64,000 bases of DNA from Leguminivora glycinivorella (lineage: Eukaryota; Arthropoda; Insecta; Lepidoptera; Tortricidae), in NCBI RefSeq assembly GCF_023078275.1, contig NC_062977.1:9631118-9695117 (forward strand). The letters are read 5' to 3'. Shown in pieces: positions 1-9,541 of this stretch (its first letter is position 1; every line of letters starts with the position of its first letter). The position numbers and the translations under genes are program-made. The notes below the pieces were generated by a model. That model saw nothing but the letters and a program-made list of their open reading frames with translations, had not been told where the DNA came from and searched no databases.

Positions 1-252
1 TTTTATGAAGCTCTTCATTATTGCGTAGACGTGATTTTGGATGAACTTAGAACATGCGGTTTTGTATTGTTTATACGATGTATATAAGAATGTTAGAGTA
101 AGACGACTATTTATATACTTTATAATTAAATAATAAAATAAGTTTGACCCGACTTTTTTGATTCTCCTACATCTTCGCCCAAACAGAAATTTCCTAATGT
201 TCTTATCTGAAATGATGCGATTAGACAGCATCTGCATCTTCGTGGGGTTCAG
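1..252. other. Left flank of the piggyBac-like shell, no gene seen
   Basis: AT-rich sequence with no convincing exon. It abuts the TTAA at 253-256. The far flank at 8590-8760 looks like a retrotransposon C-terminus on the minus strand, so this flank may be the 3' continuation of that element. A short open minus-strand stretch just below 250 (TEPHEDADAV then stop) would fit a retrotransposon tail, but this is only a guess. Confidence 0.3.
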
Positions 253-331
253 TTAACACTTTCATTGCTAGGCCAAAATCAAAGTCCTTCGCTGAATGCT
301 GGCGTAAATACAAACATATACGAGTATATAA

Positions 332-460
332 GACTCCCCCGTGGAGTCCAATCGCACACACTCAACGAACTCAATGAATAACAAAACGCCGCACGCTGAG
401 TACTCCGCTGTGGAGTTCATTTATTTCTATGCCGTATGCTAGCGACTCCTCTAGGGAGTC
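332..460. repeat. Three ACTCC/GGAGT hairpins near the left end of the shell
   Basis: Short inverted repeats with 4-5 bp loops lie at 332-348 (GACTCCCCCGTGGAGTC), 402-416 (ACTCCGCTGTGGAGT) and 444-460 (GACTCCTCTAGGGAGTC). Stems are conserved while loops differ. A related one-sided copy lies at about 5237-5255. Confidence 0.6.
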
Positions 461-879
461 CAGGGCTGTCACAAAGGACAAAATTCGCCATGCATGCATT
501 TAGTTTGCAAAGTGAACATAAAAAATAAAATCCCACGGTAAGGAAAATAAGGCTTGTGTTATGGGTACCAGGCGGCGATGTATATAATACGTATAAACAT
601 CCATCCGTTTCATAAAGTTACTTTTAAATTGTTTTTTAAAAAAAACTTAAAAAAAACACGATTTTTCTAATCCTAAAAAAAATACTTCGTTTTATCTTTA
701 AACGCAAAATTCTACATGTCCCAACGCATCTGTCCATTTTTAGGGTTCCGTACCAAAAAGGTATAACAGGAACCCTTATGGTGTTTTTAACGGCGTTGGC
801 ACTATCGATAGTTACTACTACCATTAGTTGCACTAACGCAATGAAGAAGTATGGTCGTGGGCAGTGCAAATCACTTGTC

Positions 880-1500
880 AAAATGTAAGTATAGTTTATC
901 GGTATTTATCATGTTCAAATAACTTCTAAACTAACTTAGTGGGTATTAAAGTAAAAGGTTCACAGTGAATATTAGCTTGCCAGAAATATGTTTAGGTATA
1001 ATCAAAATCATTGTATTGAGTTTTGTGTTAAAATTCAAACTAGGCATTTTATTACTAATTATTTAGTTTGTGGGGTGTATTTGATCACCTGCATGGGGTA
1101 ACATTGACCATATTTACACAAAGTTGATTGTTGTGTATTATGTCAAGGTACTTATTGAGGCTGATAATTTGATCGCTTTTTGTAATAAATATTGAGACAA
1201 TCTTAAATAAAGTTGATTTTTCGAAGATGGTAATTTATATTTTTGATCAAAGTAACCCCAAAATAGCATTAAACAGTTGTAACTTTTATGTTTCCTTGAG
1301 ATAAAATACTTCTGTAAGGGGTTACATTCGATTACCAAAAAATCCTAGTTTCCGTCTTTTTTTTTCTCCGTACATTATTTTGTTAGCCTTTCTAGATTTT
1401 TAGCAGCGAAAGACTAAAAAAAGTTGATGTTCCCATTTTTTTTATTAAATTTAGAAGTTAGAGAAGTTTAAACTATAAATTGATCAATGTAACCCCAGTT
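880..1500 (-). repeat. Dispersed repeat, inverted relative to 37040-38510
   Basis: Reversed, this segment matches 37970-38510 through many shared stretches: the 'ggttcacagtgaatatt' motif, the 'tgtggggtgt...gatca' block, the 'ggggtta' blocks and 'aaaatacttctgtaagg'. The stretch near 1450-1490 (gaagttagagaagttta) matches the hairpin arms at 37070-37165. No open frame of note. Type unknown. Confidence 0.55.
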
Positions 1501-1816
1501 TACGGTACCTATCTATTGTAATACTTTAATGCAAGTATGCATAAGGTACCCAATAACTTTGTGTTAACTATGTGTTGTTGTACCGAATAGGTAATGTGAA
1601 AAAAAAAACGCGCCAAGTGCGAGTAGGACGGCCGCTTTTTTCTCTCTCTTTTGTACTCGGAGGTACAGTAAGAAGTGAAACTCCATTATCGGACCATTTT
1701 TCTACTATTTACAGTTTAACGAAAATTTGTTAGATGAGATTTAAGCAAAAATAAAATACTAATACCCTATTAATTTTCTACTATTTACAATACATAAACT
1801 AATCTGTGTGCCTACC

Positions 1817-2011
1817 GGCTGTGTAACCCTGCCTTACCACCTTTCGGTTCTATGGTCCTGGTTCTACTGGTGATAGGAAATATGGAGTATGCAGGAAAAT
1901 TTTTAGCTGGGAAAAATCATAAATGAAAATGTTTATACAGACAGACACGTTGTTACAGATGTAGTGCAAAGCCAGCGGCTGTCTAACCCCGCCTTACCAC
2001 CTTTCGGTTCT
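1817..2011. repeat. Direct repeat pair of about 35 bp, 160 bp apart
   Basis: 1817-1851 and 1977-2011 share ggctgt-taacc-gccttaccacctttcggttct with two or three mismatches. The sequence between is AT-rich and non-coding. This may be a minisatellite reduced to two units. Confidence 0.6.
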
Positions 2012-2698
2012 GGAACGGGTTATTTGTCTCTTTTCTTAAATTATTTCAAAATAATTAAAAACAAACATTTTTGAGATGCCTATAATTCTATAATAAGCTC
2101 TTTCATGTGATAGTATGTAAGAAACTTTCATTCAAAAATCTTTAAGTTTTAATTTTTACATTACCCCCAAAAGTGACCCCTATGATAGAAATGTATTAAT
2201 GTAAGTTACATGTCCGTCTTCGGGTCATAAGGTTACATACGTCTATCAAATTTCAAGTTATTGGATTCCGTAGTTTCGGAGAAAATTAGCTGTGACTGTG
2301 ACAGACGGACGATGATCCTAAAAGGGTTATGTTTTTCCTTTAAAGTACGGAACCCTAATATTGGTACGGTACCTTAATACAACAAATTAAAACAGATTTA
2401 AAAAAAAATCGTTATATTTTCGCCATATTATTCCTTAAAATTATGATTAATTGTAACTTTCATATCATACCTCTATAGTAATATTACCAGTAAGATTGGT
2501 AAAATACTCGGTAGTATTGGGAATATTACTGGTAATATTGGTAGTTTACTAATTGACGTTAGGTAGGTAATATGTTTTGTTATAATACAGTGCAACATGT
2601 ATCCTTTGTATCAATAAACACAAAAGAAATATTTTTTATCTATTTTTATGTCTATATTTCTCTAAATTACCGCTAAGTGGTAATATTACTAGTAACAT

Positions 2699-4612
2699 TA
2701 AGGTAACTGTACACTATTCCGGGATAGTAAAATGTGGTACATTATTCCGGGATACTTTGGTTTTTGTCGCAAAATAAGGAAACTATCAGTAAAATCTTAA
2801 TTTAATGCAGTATTTTATTAACTATAGATCAAATAGAACCGAAAAAGTCGATTTTCGAATATGTATCATATCTTTTGAAGCCGTGAGGTACCTCCAAACG
2901 CGTCAGTCGCAACCACGCAGTGGTTTCTATGGGCGTGTTTGACGGTGAGCTTAACGCGGCAGCGGAACTTCTTAAGGGTTTACTGTGATGCGGGTAAGTT
3001 TATTTATATTAAATTTGTATCATAATTGTCTTATAGTTATTAAAAGACATTTATATCATCGTTTCAAATTAATTTAAAGCATATTTTAAATAAAATACCC
3101 GCTCCCGGAATAATGTACACCATTTTGACGCGATGTACATAATTGCGGGAGTATCACGGAATAACAGAAACACAGTCCGCAACGTTTTTATGTTTTATTA
3201 CTATTTGCGGTGAAGTATATTTATATATTTGATGTAAATATATTGAGTAAAGATTACAGATTATAGTGACATAATTACGGTACATATATTTTTTAGATTT
3301 TAGTCTCATAATTGAGTACGAAATGTATACTCGTTGAGTAATACGTGCGAAATATTGGAGTGTGGCATCGACATTAAATTTGTTTTATTTCATAAAATTA
3401 AAGCACAAAGGTTACTTATTTCGATGTTTTGAGTATAATTGTTATATAATCTTCCAATGTACTAAGAAAAAAATCTTGTTTGTCTTTTAATATAGCCTTC
3501 GTTTTGACTGCCGTAATTAAGTACAAGACTTTATATGAGTGTATCTTATTCCGGTATGCCTATATTAAGTATATTAAAATATAAAAACACAAAATAAGGT
3601 ATAGAGACCCGACTATTATGTTTTTAAGCTTTCTTAGTTAGCTAAAAATCTTTATACCGCATATTGGTTTGTCCGTCAGTCAGTCTGTCCGTCTACAATT
3701 TAGCTCAATCATTATTAGTACTAGAAAGCTAAAATTTACATGAGGATAATACATAATAAGATATACATATATAAATATACAATAGTACAAATTCGTCGGA
3801 CAATCAATCTGTGTAAGAACGGCCTATAATATTTATTTATTGAGTACTATTTATTTATATATACATACTTGAATAACTTATCACCACCACATATATGTAT
3901 ACGGTGTAGCTCAATGATCACCAGTACTAAAAAACTGAAATTTTCACGAGTACCATGCAATTTTTATAACCGGCAATAGTTTCTGGATTCAAATAAAAAA
4001 AAAAACCCCGACATTCTAAAGCGTTTTTCATCAAACATGGCTAAGAACACTCGACTAATTCAGCTTTCAAATGAAAAAAACTAATCTAAATCGGTTCATC
4101 CATTCGAAAGCGATGCCTTAGACAGACAGTAAAACTTATAACACCCTGTCATTATACCATACAATCGTTATACCGTAAAATATCATATGTCCCATCCCAC
4201 CCCAACCCATCAAAACATTGCCAATTATAAAAAATACACTCTGTATAAGCATCTATCAAAATGATATGTGCATTTATATATTTATGTAAACAATATTTTT
4301 AATTCGTATTTTCACATTATGCTTCAACAACGTGGACTTTAAAGGTATCCCGTAATTACGTACAACGACTCCCGGAATTGAAGCCATACCAAAATTGTAT
4401 CCCGGAATAATGGGCAAACTAAGGGTTAAGTAAAACAACGGTAATTTCTATAAATTAGAAGTTACGATGCAAAATAATGTCTTAAATCCATCGTAGAAGA
4501 CTTATCCTTAAAATAAAATAACTAACAAGACTAGAAACTTCGCATTTTTCTTACAATCCTCACTCAAAGTAGGAAACGTCTTAAGTTCCCGTAATATGGG
4601 ACAGTTACCTTA
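2699..4612. mobile_element. Putative DNA element with 12-bp inverted ends and recurring CCGGGATA motif
   Basis: TAAGGTAACTGT at 2699-2710 is the inverse of ACAGTTACCTTA at 4601-4612, and GTAATATTAC-type palindromes lie just outside both ends. Inside, variants of ATTCCGGGATA recur on both strands (near 2716, 2745, 3103, 3150, 3548, 4350, 4396 and 4588). No transposase reading frame is visible. The element lies inside the TTAA shell. A composite of unrelated repeats is possible. Confidence 0.35.
3988..4165 (+). repeat. Dispersed repeat of the 57540-57830 family, partial
   Basis: It shares 'aacatggctaagaacactc', 'cagctttcaaa', 'aaatcggttcatcc' and 'acttataacaccc' with the copy at 57540-57830, in the same orientation. 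The CAGA-rich stretch is short here. Confidence 0.6.
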
Positions 4613-4662
4613 CTGGTAAAATACTCGTTTTAGTAATATTACCGGTAACGACCCATCACTAG

Positions 4663-5196
4663 TCGGGCCACGCTCAGTGTAGGGTTCCGTAGTTTTCCGT
4701 ATTTTTCTCAAAAACTACTGAACCTATCAAGTTCAAAACAATTTTCCTAGAAAGTCTTTATAAAGTTCTACTTTTGTGATTTTTTCATATTTTTTAAACA
4801 TATGGTTCAAAAGTTAGAGGGGGGGGACGCACTTTTTTTTTCCTTTAGGAGCGATTATTTCCGAAAATATAAATATTATCAAAAAACTACCTTAGCAAAC
4901 CCTTATTCATTTTTAAATACCTATCCAACAATATATCACACGTTAGGGTTGGAATGAAAAAAAAATCATCTCCCACTTTACATGTAGGGGGGGTACCCTA
5001 ATAAAACATTTTTTTCCATTTTTTATTTTTGCACTTTGTCGGCGTGATTCATCTACATATTGGTACCAAATTTCAGCTTTCTAGTGCTAACGGTTACTGA
5101 GATTATCCGCGGACGGACGGACGGACGGACGGACGGACAGACAGACAGACATGGCGAAACTATAAGGGTTCCTAGTTGACTACGGAACCCTAAAAA
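4663..5196 (+). repeat. Dispersed repeat with GGGTTCCGTAG ends, copy 1
   Basis: It begins near tcgggccacgctcagtgtagg and ends tgactacggaaccctaaaa, so the termini are inverted (GGGTTCCGTAG and CTACGGAACCC). It is nearly collinear with 37206-37880. A (GGAC)n/(AGAC)n microsatellite lies at about 5112-5150. A G-rich run and an A-rich run are shared by both copies. I see no coding capacity. Confidence 0.7.
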
Positions 5197-5379
5197 CGAG
5201 GTAAAGTGACAGTCCTGAAATATCGTAAGTTTCGTAAGAACTCGCTAGAGGAGTCGGATAGCATGGCGTTTAGTCATTTATAATTATATAGGGGATATTA
5301 TTAAATGCACAGCAAAAAAATAATCGCCTATCAATTTATCGTCATCAATAATATACTTCTGTACATCAAATTAAATATC

Positions 5380-6071
5380 TGCACAAGATTGCTGGCAGAG
5401 AGCCAACAGAGGAATGCCATGAATGCGGTGCAGCGGTTGAACTGCCCAACACACACTAGAAGACTGTCCAGTGTGGGGCCCAGAGCGTGCTGACCTAATT
5501 GCTATAGTGGGGCCAGACCTGTCGCTGCCAGCGGTGGTTAAGTCCATGGTTGACAGTGAAAGTAGATCCTGGCAAGCGATGCAAATCTTCTGCGAAGAGG
5601 TCATGCAGCAGAAGGAAATGGCGGAACGCACTAGGGAGATCGCCCCAATGGCCGATCAAAGGCGCCGCAAGCGTGCTCGACGCAGACGGGTCGCACACGA
5701 CCGCCGCCTGCCTCCGTAGGTTGATCGCAGGATGACAGGCACGGGGACGCCTGCCATCCATTGCACACGCGGTCCCTGAGAGGTCGACCGTACTGGATAC
5801 GGTCCATTTGTGTCCGAGGCTATCAAGGGCCTCCGGAGGTGGTGCTCTGCAAAGCGGACTGGTTCTGGTGGTGCTGTAGATGTAAAGCGGGAGCGTACCT
5901 GCAGCCCACCGTTACAGAACGAACAATAGCGACAGATGGGGGGGGGGGGTTGTTTAGTGGGTAGACTTGGGGTCTCATTAGCCCTTAACAAGGAGTCCCA
6001 CATAACCACTCGGGTCCTTCCCCGCACCCGAGTGGTATGCGTAATGCATTTTTCCCCTCCTAAAAAAAAAA
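5380..6071 (+). pseudogene. R1-clade non-LTR retrotransposon 3' end, copy 1, broken
   Basis: The frame ending at 5719 reads like the C-terminus of R1/TRAS-type reverse transcriptases: a GPDLSLPAVV motif, then FCEEVMQQKEMAER and an arginine-rich tail (RRRKRARRRR). The upstream cysteine region (EECHECGAAVE) is in another frame, with a stop at about 5452-5471, so at least one frameshift is present. Downstream is a 3' UTR with an inverted CGGGT/ACCCG block (about 6009-6032), ending in an A-run at 6061-6070. The copy is 5'-truncated. This is an inference from family memory, not a search. Confidence 0.75.
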
Positions 6072-6194
6072 GGTTAGAACTGCGACCCTCACGGAAACAA
6101 ACTTTTTTGGGAAAAGTGGGTTAGGGTAGGTTGGAACTGCGATCCTCACGGAAACAAACTTTTGTGAGAAAAGTGGGTTAGGTTAGGTTAGAAC
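6071..6194 (+). repeat. Tandem repeat of about 57-60 bp with TTAGG-like spacers
   Basis: Two units of 'ggttagaactgcgaccctcacgg...gaaaagtgggttag' lie in tandem. A third, variant unit resumes after the hAT insertion at 7488-7515. The unit junctions contain GGTTAGGTTAGGTTAG, resembling the insect telomeric unit TTAGG, but only about three units are present, so this is not a telomere. Confidence 0.65.
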
Positions 6195-7487
6195 TAGGGT
6201 TGCCAACCGTACTATATAATATAGTACTGTACTATATTTTGGCCCAGCGTACTATATTCTATATGAAGCATATATAGTACGCAAAAGTACTATATTTTTG
6301 GGGTCCATGCCAGTTTACACTAGGGTCAAACCTTCAGGAGCGGCGTTTTGATAATGAAAAAAATTTCGCGCTCGCTCCGCTCGCGCTTTTATTCATATTT
6401 AACCTTCACTGTACATTTCATTACTTCGTTCTGTCCTGCAAATATTGCAGTTACGTATAAAGCCACCGTTGTTTGCAAACATTTGTATTTTTTCCATGAT
6501 ATATTAAATAACGACATTTCTTAAAGGGATTCTCTACTCCGATGAGCTTCGATTTAAATCCATTGCTATTATGAATATTACGATAGTTTCTGAAGCATAT
6601 CATATTAACAGAATCGTCTTTAAACAAACTAGCATCCCATAATTAGGTACCTACTTCAAAGCTCATTGATTCTGTGATATTTAGCATCAAAGTTTAACTA
6701 TTTTAGGACCGAAACTGGTTCTTTGGTCAAAATTTTTGCCTTAATTAGTTTAAAATTAAAATCGCTTTTGCATTTTTTAAATCGATGCATTTTTATAAAA
6801 GTCTAGATTTCATTGAAGTAAAAATGTTTTAATAACAATGTCAAATTTCATAAAAAATATAAGTACTTATAATATGGGTATTTTTTTTAATATGGGTCTT
6901 GTAAAAAAAGTAAGTAGGTAACTATTGAAATTAAAAGAATATTAATAGGTACGTAAGTAAAAATTGCACACCTGTCAATACATTTAGAAAGTGATAGAAG
7001 ACTCAATATTGCATATTTTTCGAAATACGCCATATATATTGTTGGTGTTCAATAAAACATTTGGTACATTTTACATACAATAAATAAACTAGTTATATAT
7101 TACGCTAAGTAAAACATTCGACAACATGAAAGTTTGCTTTTTTAAAAAAGGTCAAATGTTAAGTTGGTAAATGTGAGCTTGGCAAATAAAACAATAAGTT
7201 GGGAAATGAACATTCGGCGGAATAAAATTGCGCGAAACGTGAGTTGGGAAGTGATATTCGGCCATACAACTTTCGATGATACTTAAATAAGAGAACCCAT
7301 GCAACACAAAACTTGTCAAAAATCGATGAAAACCGAATGGAGCCCCTTAGAGTGGACAGAAAGAACGATCTCTACGGCTTGGTTATCGATTATGTGTACC
7401 GTACTATATTTTATTTCGGTGTACTATATTTTTTAGATGGAATTTTCTAAAATACTATATTTCCCTAAAAAAAAGTTGGCAACCCTA
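6195..7487. mobile_element. Non-autonomous hAT-type element with 8-bp target duplication GTTAGAAC
   Basis: The left terminus is TAGGGTTGCCAAC and the right terminus is GTTGGCAACCCTA, a perfect 13-bp inverted pair. GTTAGAAC flanks both sides (6187-6194 and 7488-7495), giving the 8-bp duplication expected of hAT transposition. Sub-terminal GTACTATAT motifs repeat on both strands (6210-6300 and 7395-7460). The 1.3-kb interior has no transposase frame. It interrupts the tandem repeat next to the R1-like fragments. Confidence 0.88.
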
Positions 7488-7513
7488 GTTAGAACTGTGA
7501 CCCTCAAGGAAAC

Positions 7514-8112
7514 AAAGCCCGCCGTGGGACCTTGAAGCCAAGGTTCAATCCAAGGTCTATTGACGGGTGGAGAGAAGAAGCACGAGAAGTGCTCTTCAAA
7601 AAGTGGTCGGAGCGTTTGGAGATACCGGGAGCTTGCCGGGAACTGGTGGGCGCTGTTCAGCCCGTTCTTTAGAATTTCTTTTAATAATGGATGGAACGTA
7701 AGTGCACGGTGCACCTTCTTTCCATCTCACACAGCTCCTGACGGGGCACGGCTGCATCGGCTGGTACCTGTGTGAGAGGGTGGGAAGGGAGCCTACTACA
7801 GCGTGTCACCATTGTGATCGTAGAGCCGTGGACACGGCCCAACACACGCGCGAAGAATGCCCTGCTTGGGATGAGCCTCGCGCTGCCCTGTCCACGGTTA
7901 TAGGGGGTGATCTCTCACTGCCGGCGCTAATAAGCCATATGCTTAGCAGTGAAGAGGAGTGGGAGGCAGTGACCACCTTTAGCGTCGTTGTCATGACGCA
8001 AAAGGAGGCCACCGAAAGAGTGCGGGAGGATGACGCCAACTCGCTTCCTCTGCACCGCAGAAGGCCAGGCAGGCGGCGAAGAGTCTTTGCAGAGAGATTG
8101 ATGCCGCCCTAA
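7514..8112 (+). pseudogene. R1-clade non-LTR retrotransposon C-terminal region, copy 2
   Basis: The open stretch to the stop at 8110-8112 reads LTGHGCIGWYLCERVGREPT, then a CHHC-type knuckle (CHHCD...HTREECPAW), then GGDLSLPAL, then an arginine-rich tail. This is the order seen at the C-terminus of R1-clade reverse transcriptases. Upstream (7514-7700) a degraded PPWDLEAKV-like segment carries stops. It is more intact than copy 1 at 5380-6071. The missing 5' part and internal stops make it inactive. Confidence 0.8.
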
Positions 8113-8497
8113 CCGAAACTTACTTTAAAAGTTATGTTTTTTTGCTGGTCACTTTATGTTGTAATTAATAAAAAAATTGATTGCAATTAGAATAAAACGC
8201 TGTGACATTTAGATAAACTGCTGTATATTATGTAAAAATAGAAGCTACATTACAAAAAGCGTTGCTAGGTATAACGTGCGTTAGTAATTATTAGCGATTA
8301 TTAATGAAAAAGCTTTACTAAATGTTAAAATAGATGTACGCCACGAATATATATTGTTGTGTATTTAGTACCTATATTTTGAGTTGCAAATTTTGCTGTG
8401 CAATTAGTATTTTTGATATGAAATTGAACTAAGTATTTTTGCGTAAAAAAAGTTATTTTTTTATTTGCGTTTAAATACCACCCATTATATAGTACGA
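8113..8497. other. AT-rich stretch, no gene seen
   Basis: It follows the retrotransposon stop and may include its 3' UTR. No polyadenylated tail or coding frame could be recognised. Confidence 0.4.
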
Positions 8498-8558
8498 ACT
8501 CCTCTCGGGAGTCGTGTCGCATGTGGACATAGTTTAAGAGAACTCCACGGTGGAGTTC
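8498..8558. repeat. Two ACTCC/GGAGT hairpins near the right end of the shell
   Basis: Hairpins at 8498-8512 and 8540-8558 (GAACTCCACGGTGGAGTTC) share the stem of those at 332-460. They sit within 80 bp of the right TTAA end, so they look like sub-terminal repeats of the same element. Confidence 0.55.
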
Positions 8559-8589
8559 TTAGCAATGAAAGTGTTAAGACCACATCCTT

Positions 8590-8765
8590 CCAGCCTAGTC
8601 CACTGACCGCCTCCACGTGTCCCGACCGTCTACTGCCAGGTGATTGCCAGCAAAGACCCTGCTTGGACAGGTGGTTGTCTGCTCTGCGTACTTAGCACGT
8701 GCCCTATCCATCGCCATGTCCGTGCGTGTATTGCCTGGCCTATGGATTTTTGTGCCGTCATCTGC
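8590..8765 (-). pseudogene. Non-LTR reverse transcriptase C-terminal remnant
   Basis: Read on the minus strand, one frame gives TWRWIGHVL, and a nearby frame gives GRDTWRRSVD. These resemble the 'RWRWIGHTLR...GRPRTTWRR' stretch common near the C-terminus of several non-LTR reverse transcriptases. Frames are broken between the two motifs. It lies immediately outside the right TTAA of the piggyBac-like shell, so the shell may have inserted into it. Confidence 0.45.
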
Positions 8766-8769
8766 CACA

Positions 8770-9541
8770 ACCACAATCTAGCGTTTGAAATAGTTGTCGG
8801 CCAGTAGGTAAATACCCAAGATGCGCCGCTTGTTCATTCTACCATTTTTTCGTTCATGTTTTACTTCAAAAAGTAACAAAATTCGTGTTTATTTTAACAA
8901 TCTTTATTGGTTTCCCCATCAACATCTTCATTGGTTTCCCAGGGAATCTCCATTTTATTTTTAAAATAAACTTATATGATAAGAAATTAAAGTTCGAACT
9001 TCAATAAAAAGCTAGCCGTGGTGGTTATAGGCGCTTTAATTCATTATATTATGCCTAAAATTGCTATTTTTTGGACAACAGCCACTATATGCCTTCCTTG
9101 TTTTAGTAAATAATTTTCAAGTCACTCAAAAAGAATAGGCTAGTTTCCTACTAGTCAAATCAGCTTCTTTTTAACTGTCAAAACGATTTGTTAATATGGA
9201 AGTACTATTAAATACTGAGGAGAGTGAGGAGTGACGTCACGGTCAATTCATTTACTTTATATCTTTCTCCTTGACATATTAAATAGAAATTATGTTTAAA
9301 AATAACTACTGTCCATATTTTTCTTCTTATTATGTGGTGCCTTATATTTTATTTTAAGTTTAGAAAACTAGCCTATTGACTTTTTATGTAAAGATGATCA
9401 AAGAAATATCCGATAAGAATTCAGGTTCGTTAAAATGAATAATAGATAAACAATTTGCAGAAGTAATCTGAAGCATTGACATTTTGTAAGATCAATCAGT
9501 AAATCCAATTTATAACAAGAATTTAACTATTATAATTTCAG
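8770..9541. other. Upstream of peflin exon, no coding exon seen
   Basis: An AT-rich region where the first coding exon of the peflin gene could lie. I found no ATG-bearing stretch with a matching donor that I could defend. The acceptor TTATAATTTCAG closes the region at 9541. Confidence 0.4.
9232..9239. promoter_or_regulatory. Perfect CRE-like palindrome TGACGTCA
   Basis: TGACGTCA, the full cAMP-response/ATF site, lies about 300 bp upstream of the first visible peflin exon. Another copy lies at 14294-14301 inside a primase intron, so chance occurrence cannot be excluded. Confidence 0.2.

Larger units (their letters stand above)
257..8573. mobile_element. piggyBac-like non-autonomous shell, TTAA-flanked, with nested insertions
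   Basis: The left end reads TTAA then CACTTTCATTGCTA (253-270). The right end reads TAGCAATGAAAGTG then TTAA (560-577 of the 8 kb block, i.e. 8560-8577). The two 14-bp termini are perfect inverted repeats and both are bordered by TTAA, the duplicated target of the piggyBac superfamily. Both ends also carry sub-terminal hairpins of the form ACTCC-loop-GGAGT. No transposase was found inside, and most of the 8.3 kb is made of other repeats, so this is a dead or non-autonomous shell. Two unrelated solo ends are possible but less likely given the matched hairpins. Confidence 0.6.

Noticed and set aside
2463..2700. TAATATTAC motifs identical to the replication-origin nonanucleotide of circular single-stranded DNA viruses
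   Set aside because: They occur as several AT-rich palindromes in a repeat, without a stem-loop of the right form or any Rep-like frame nearby.
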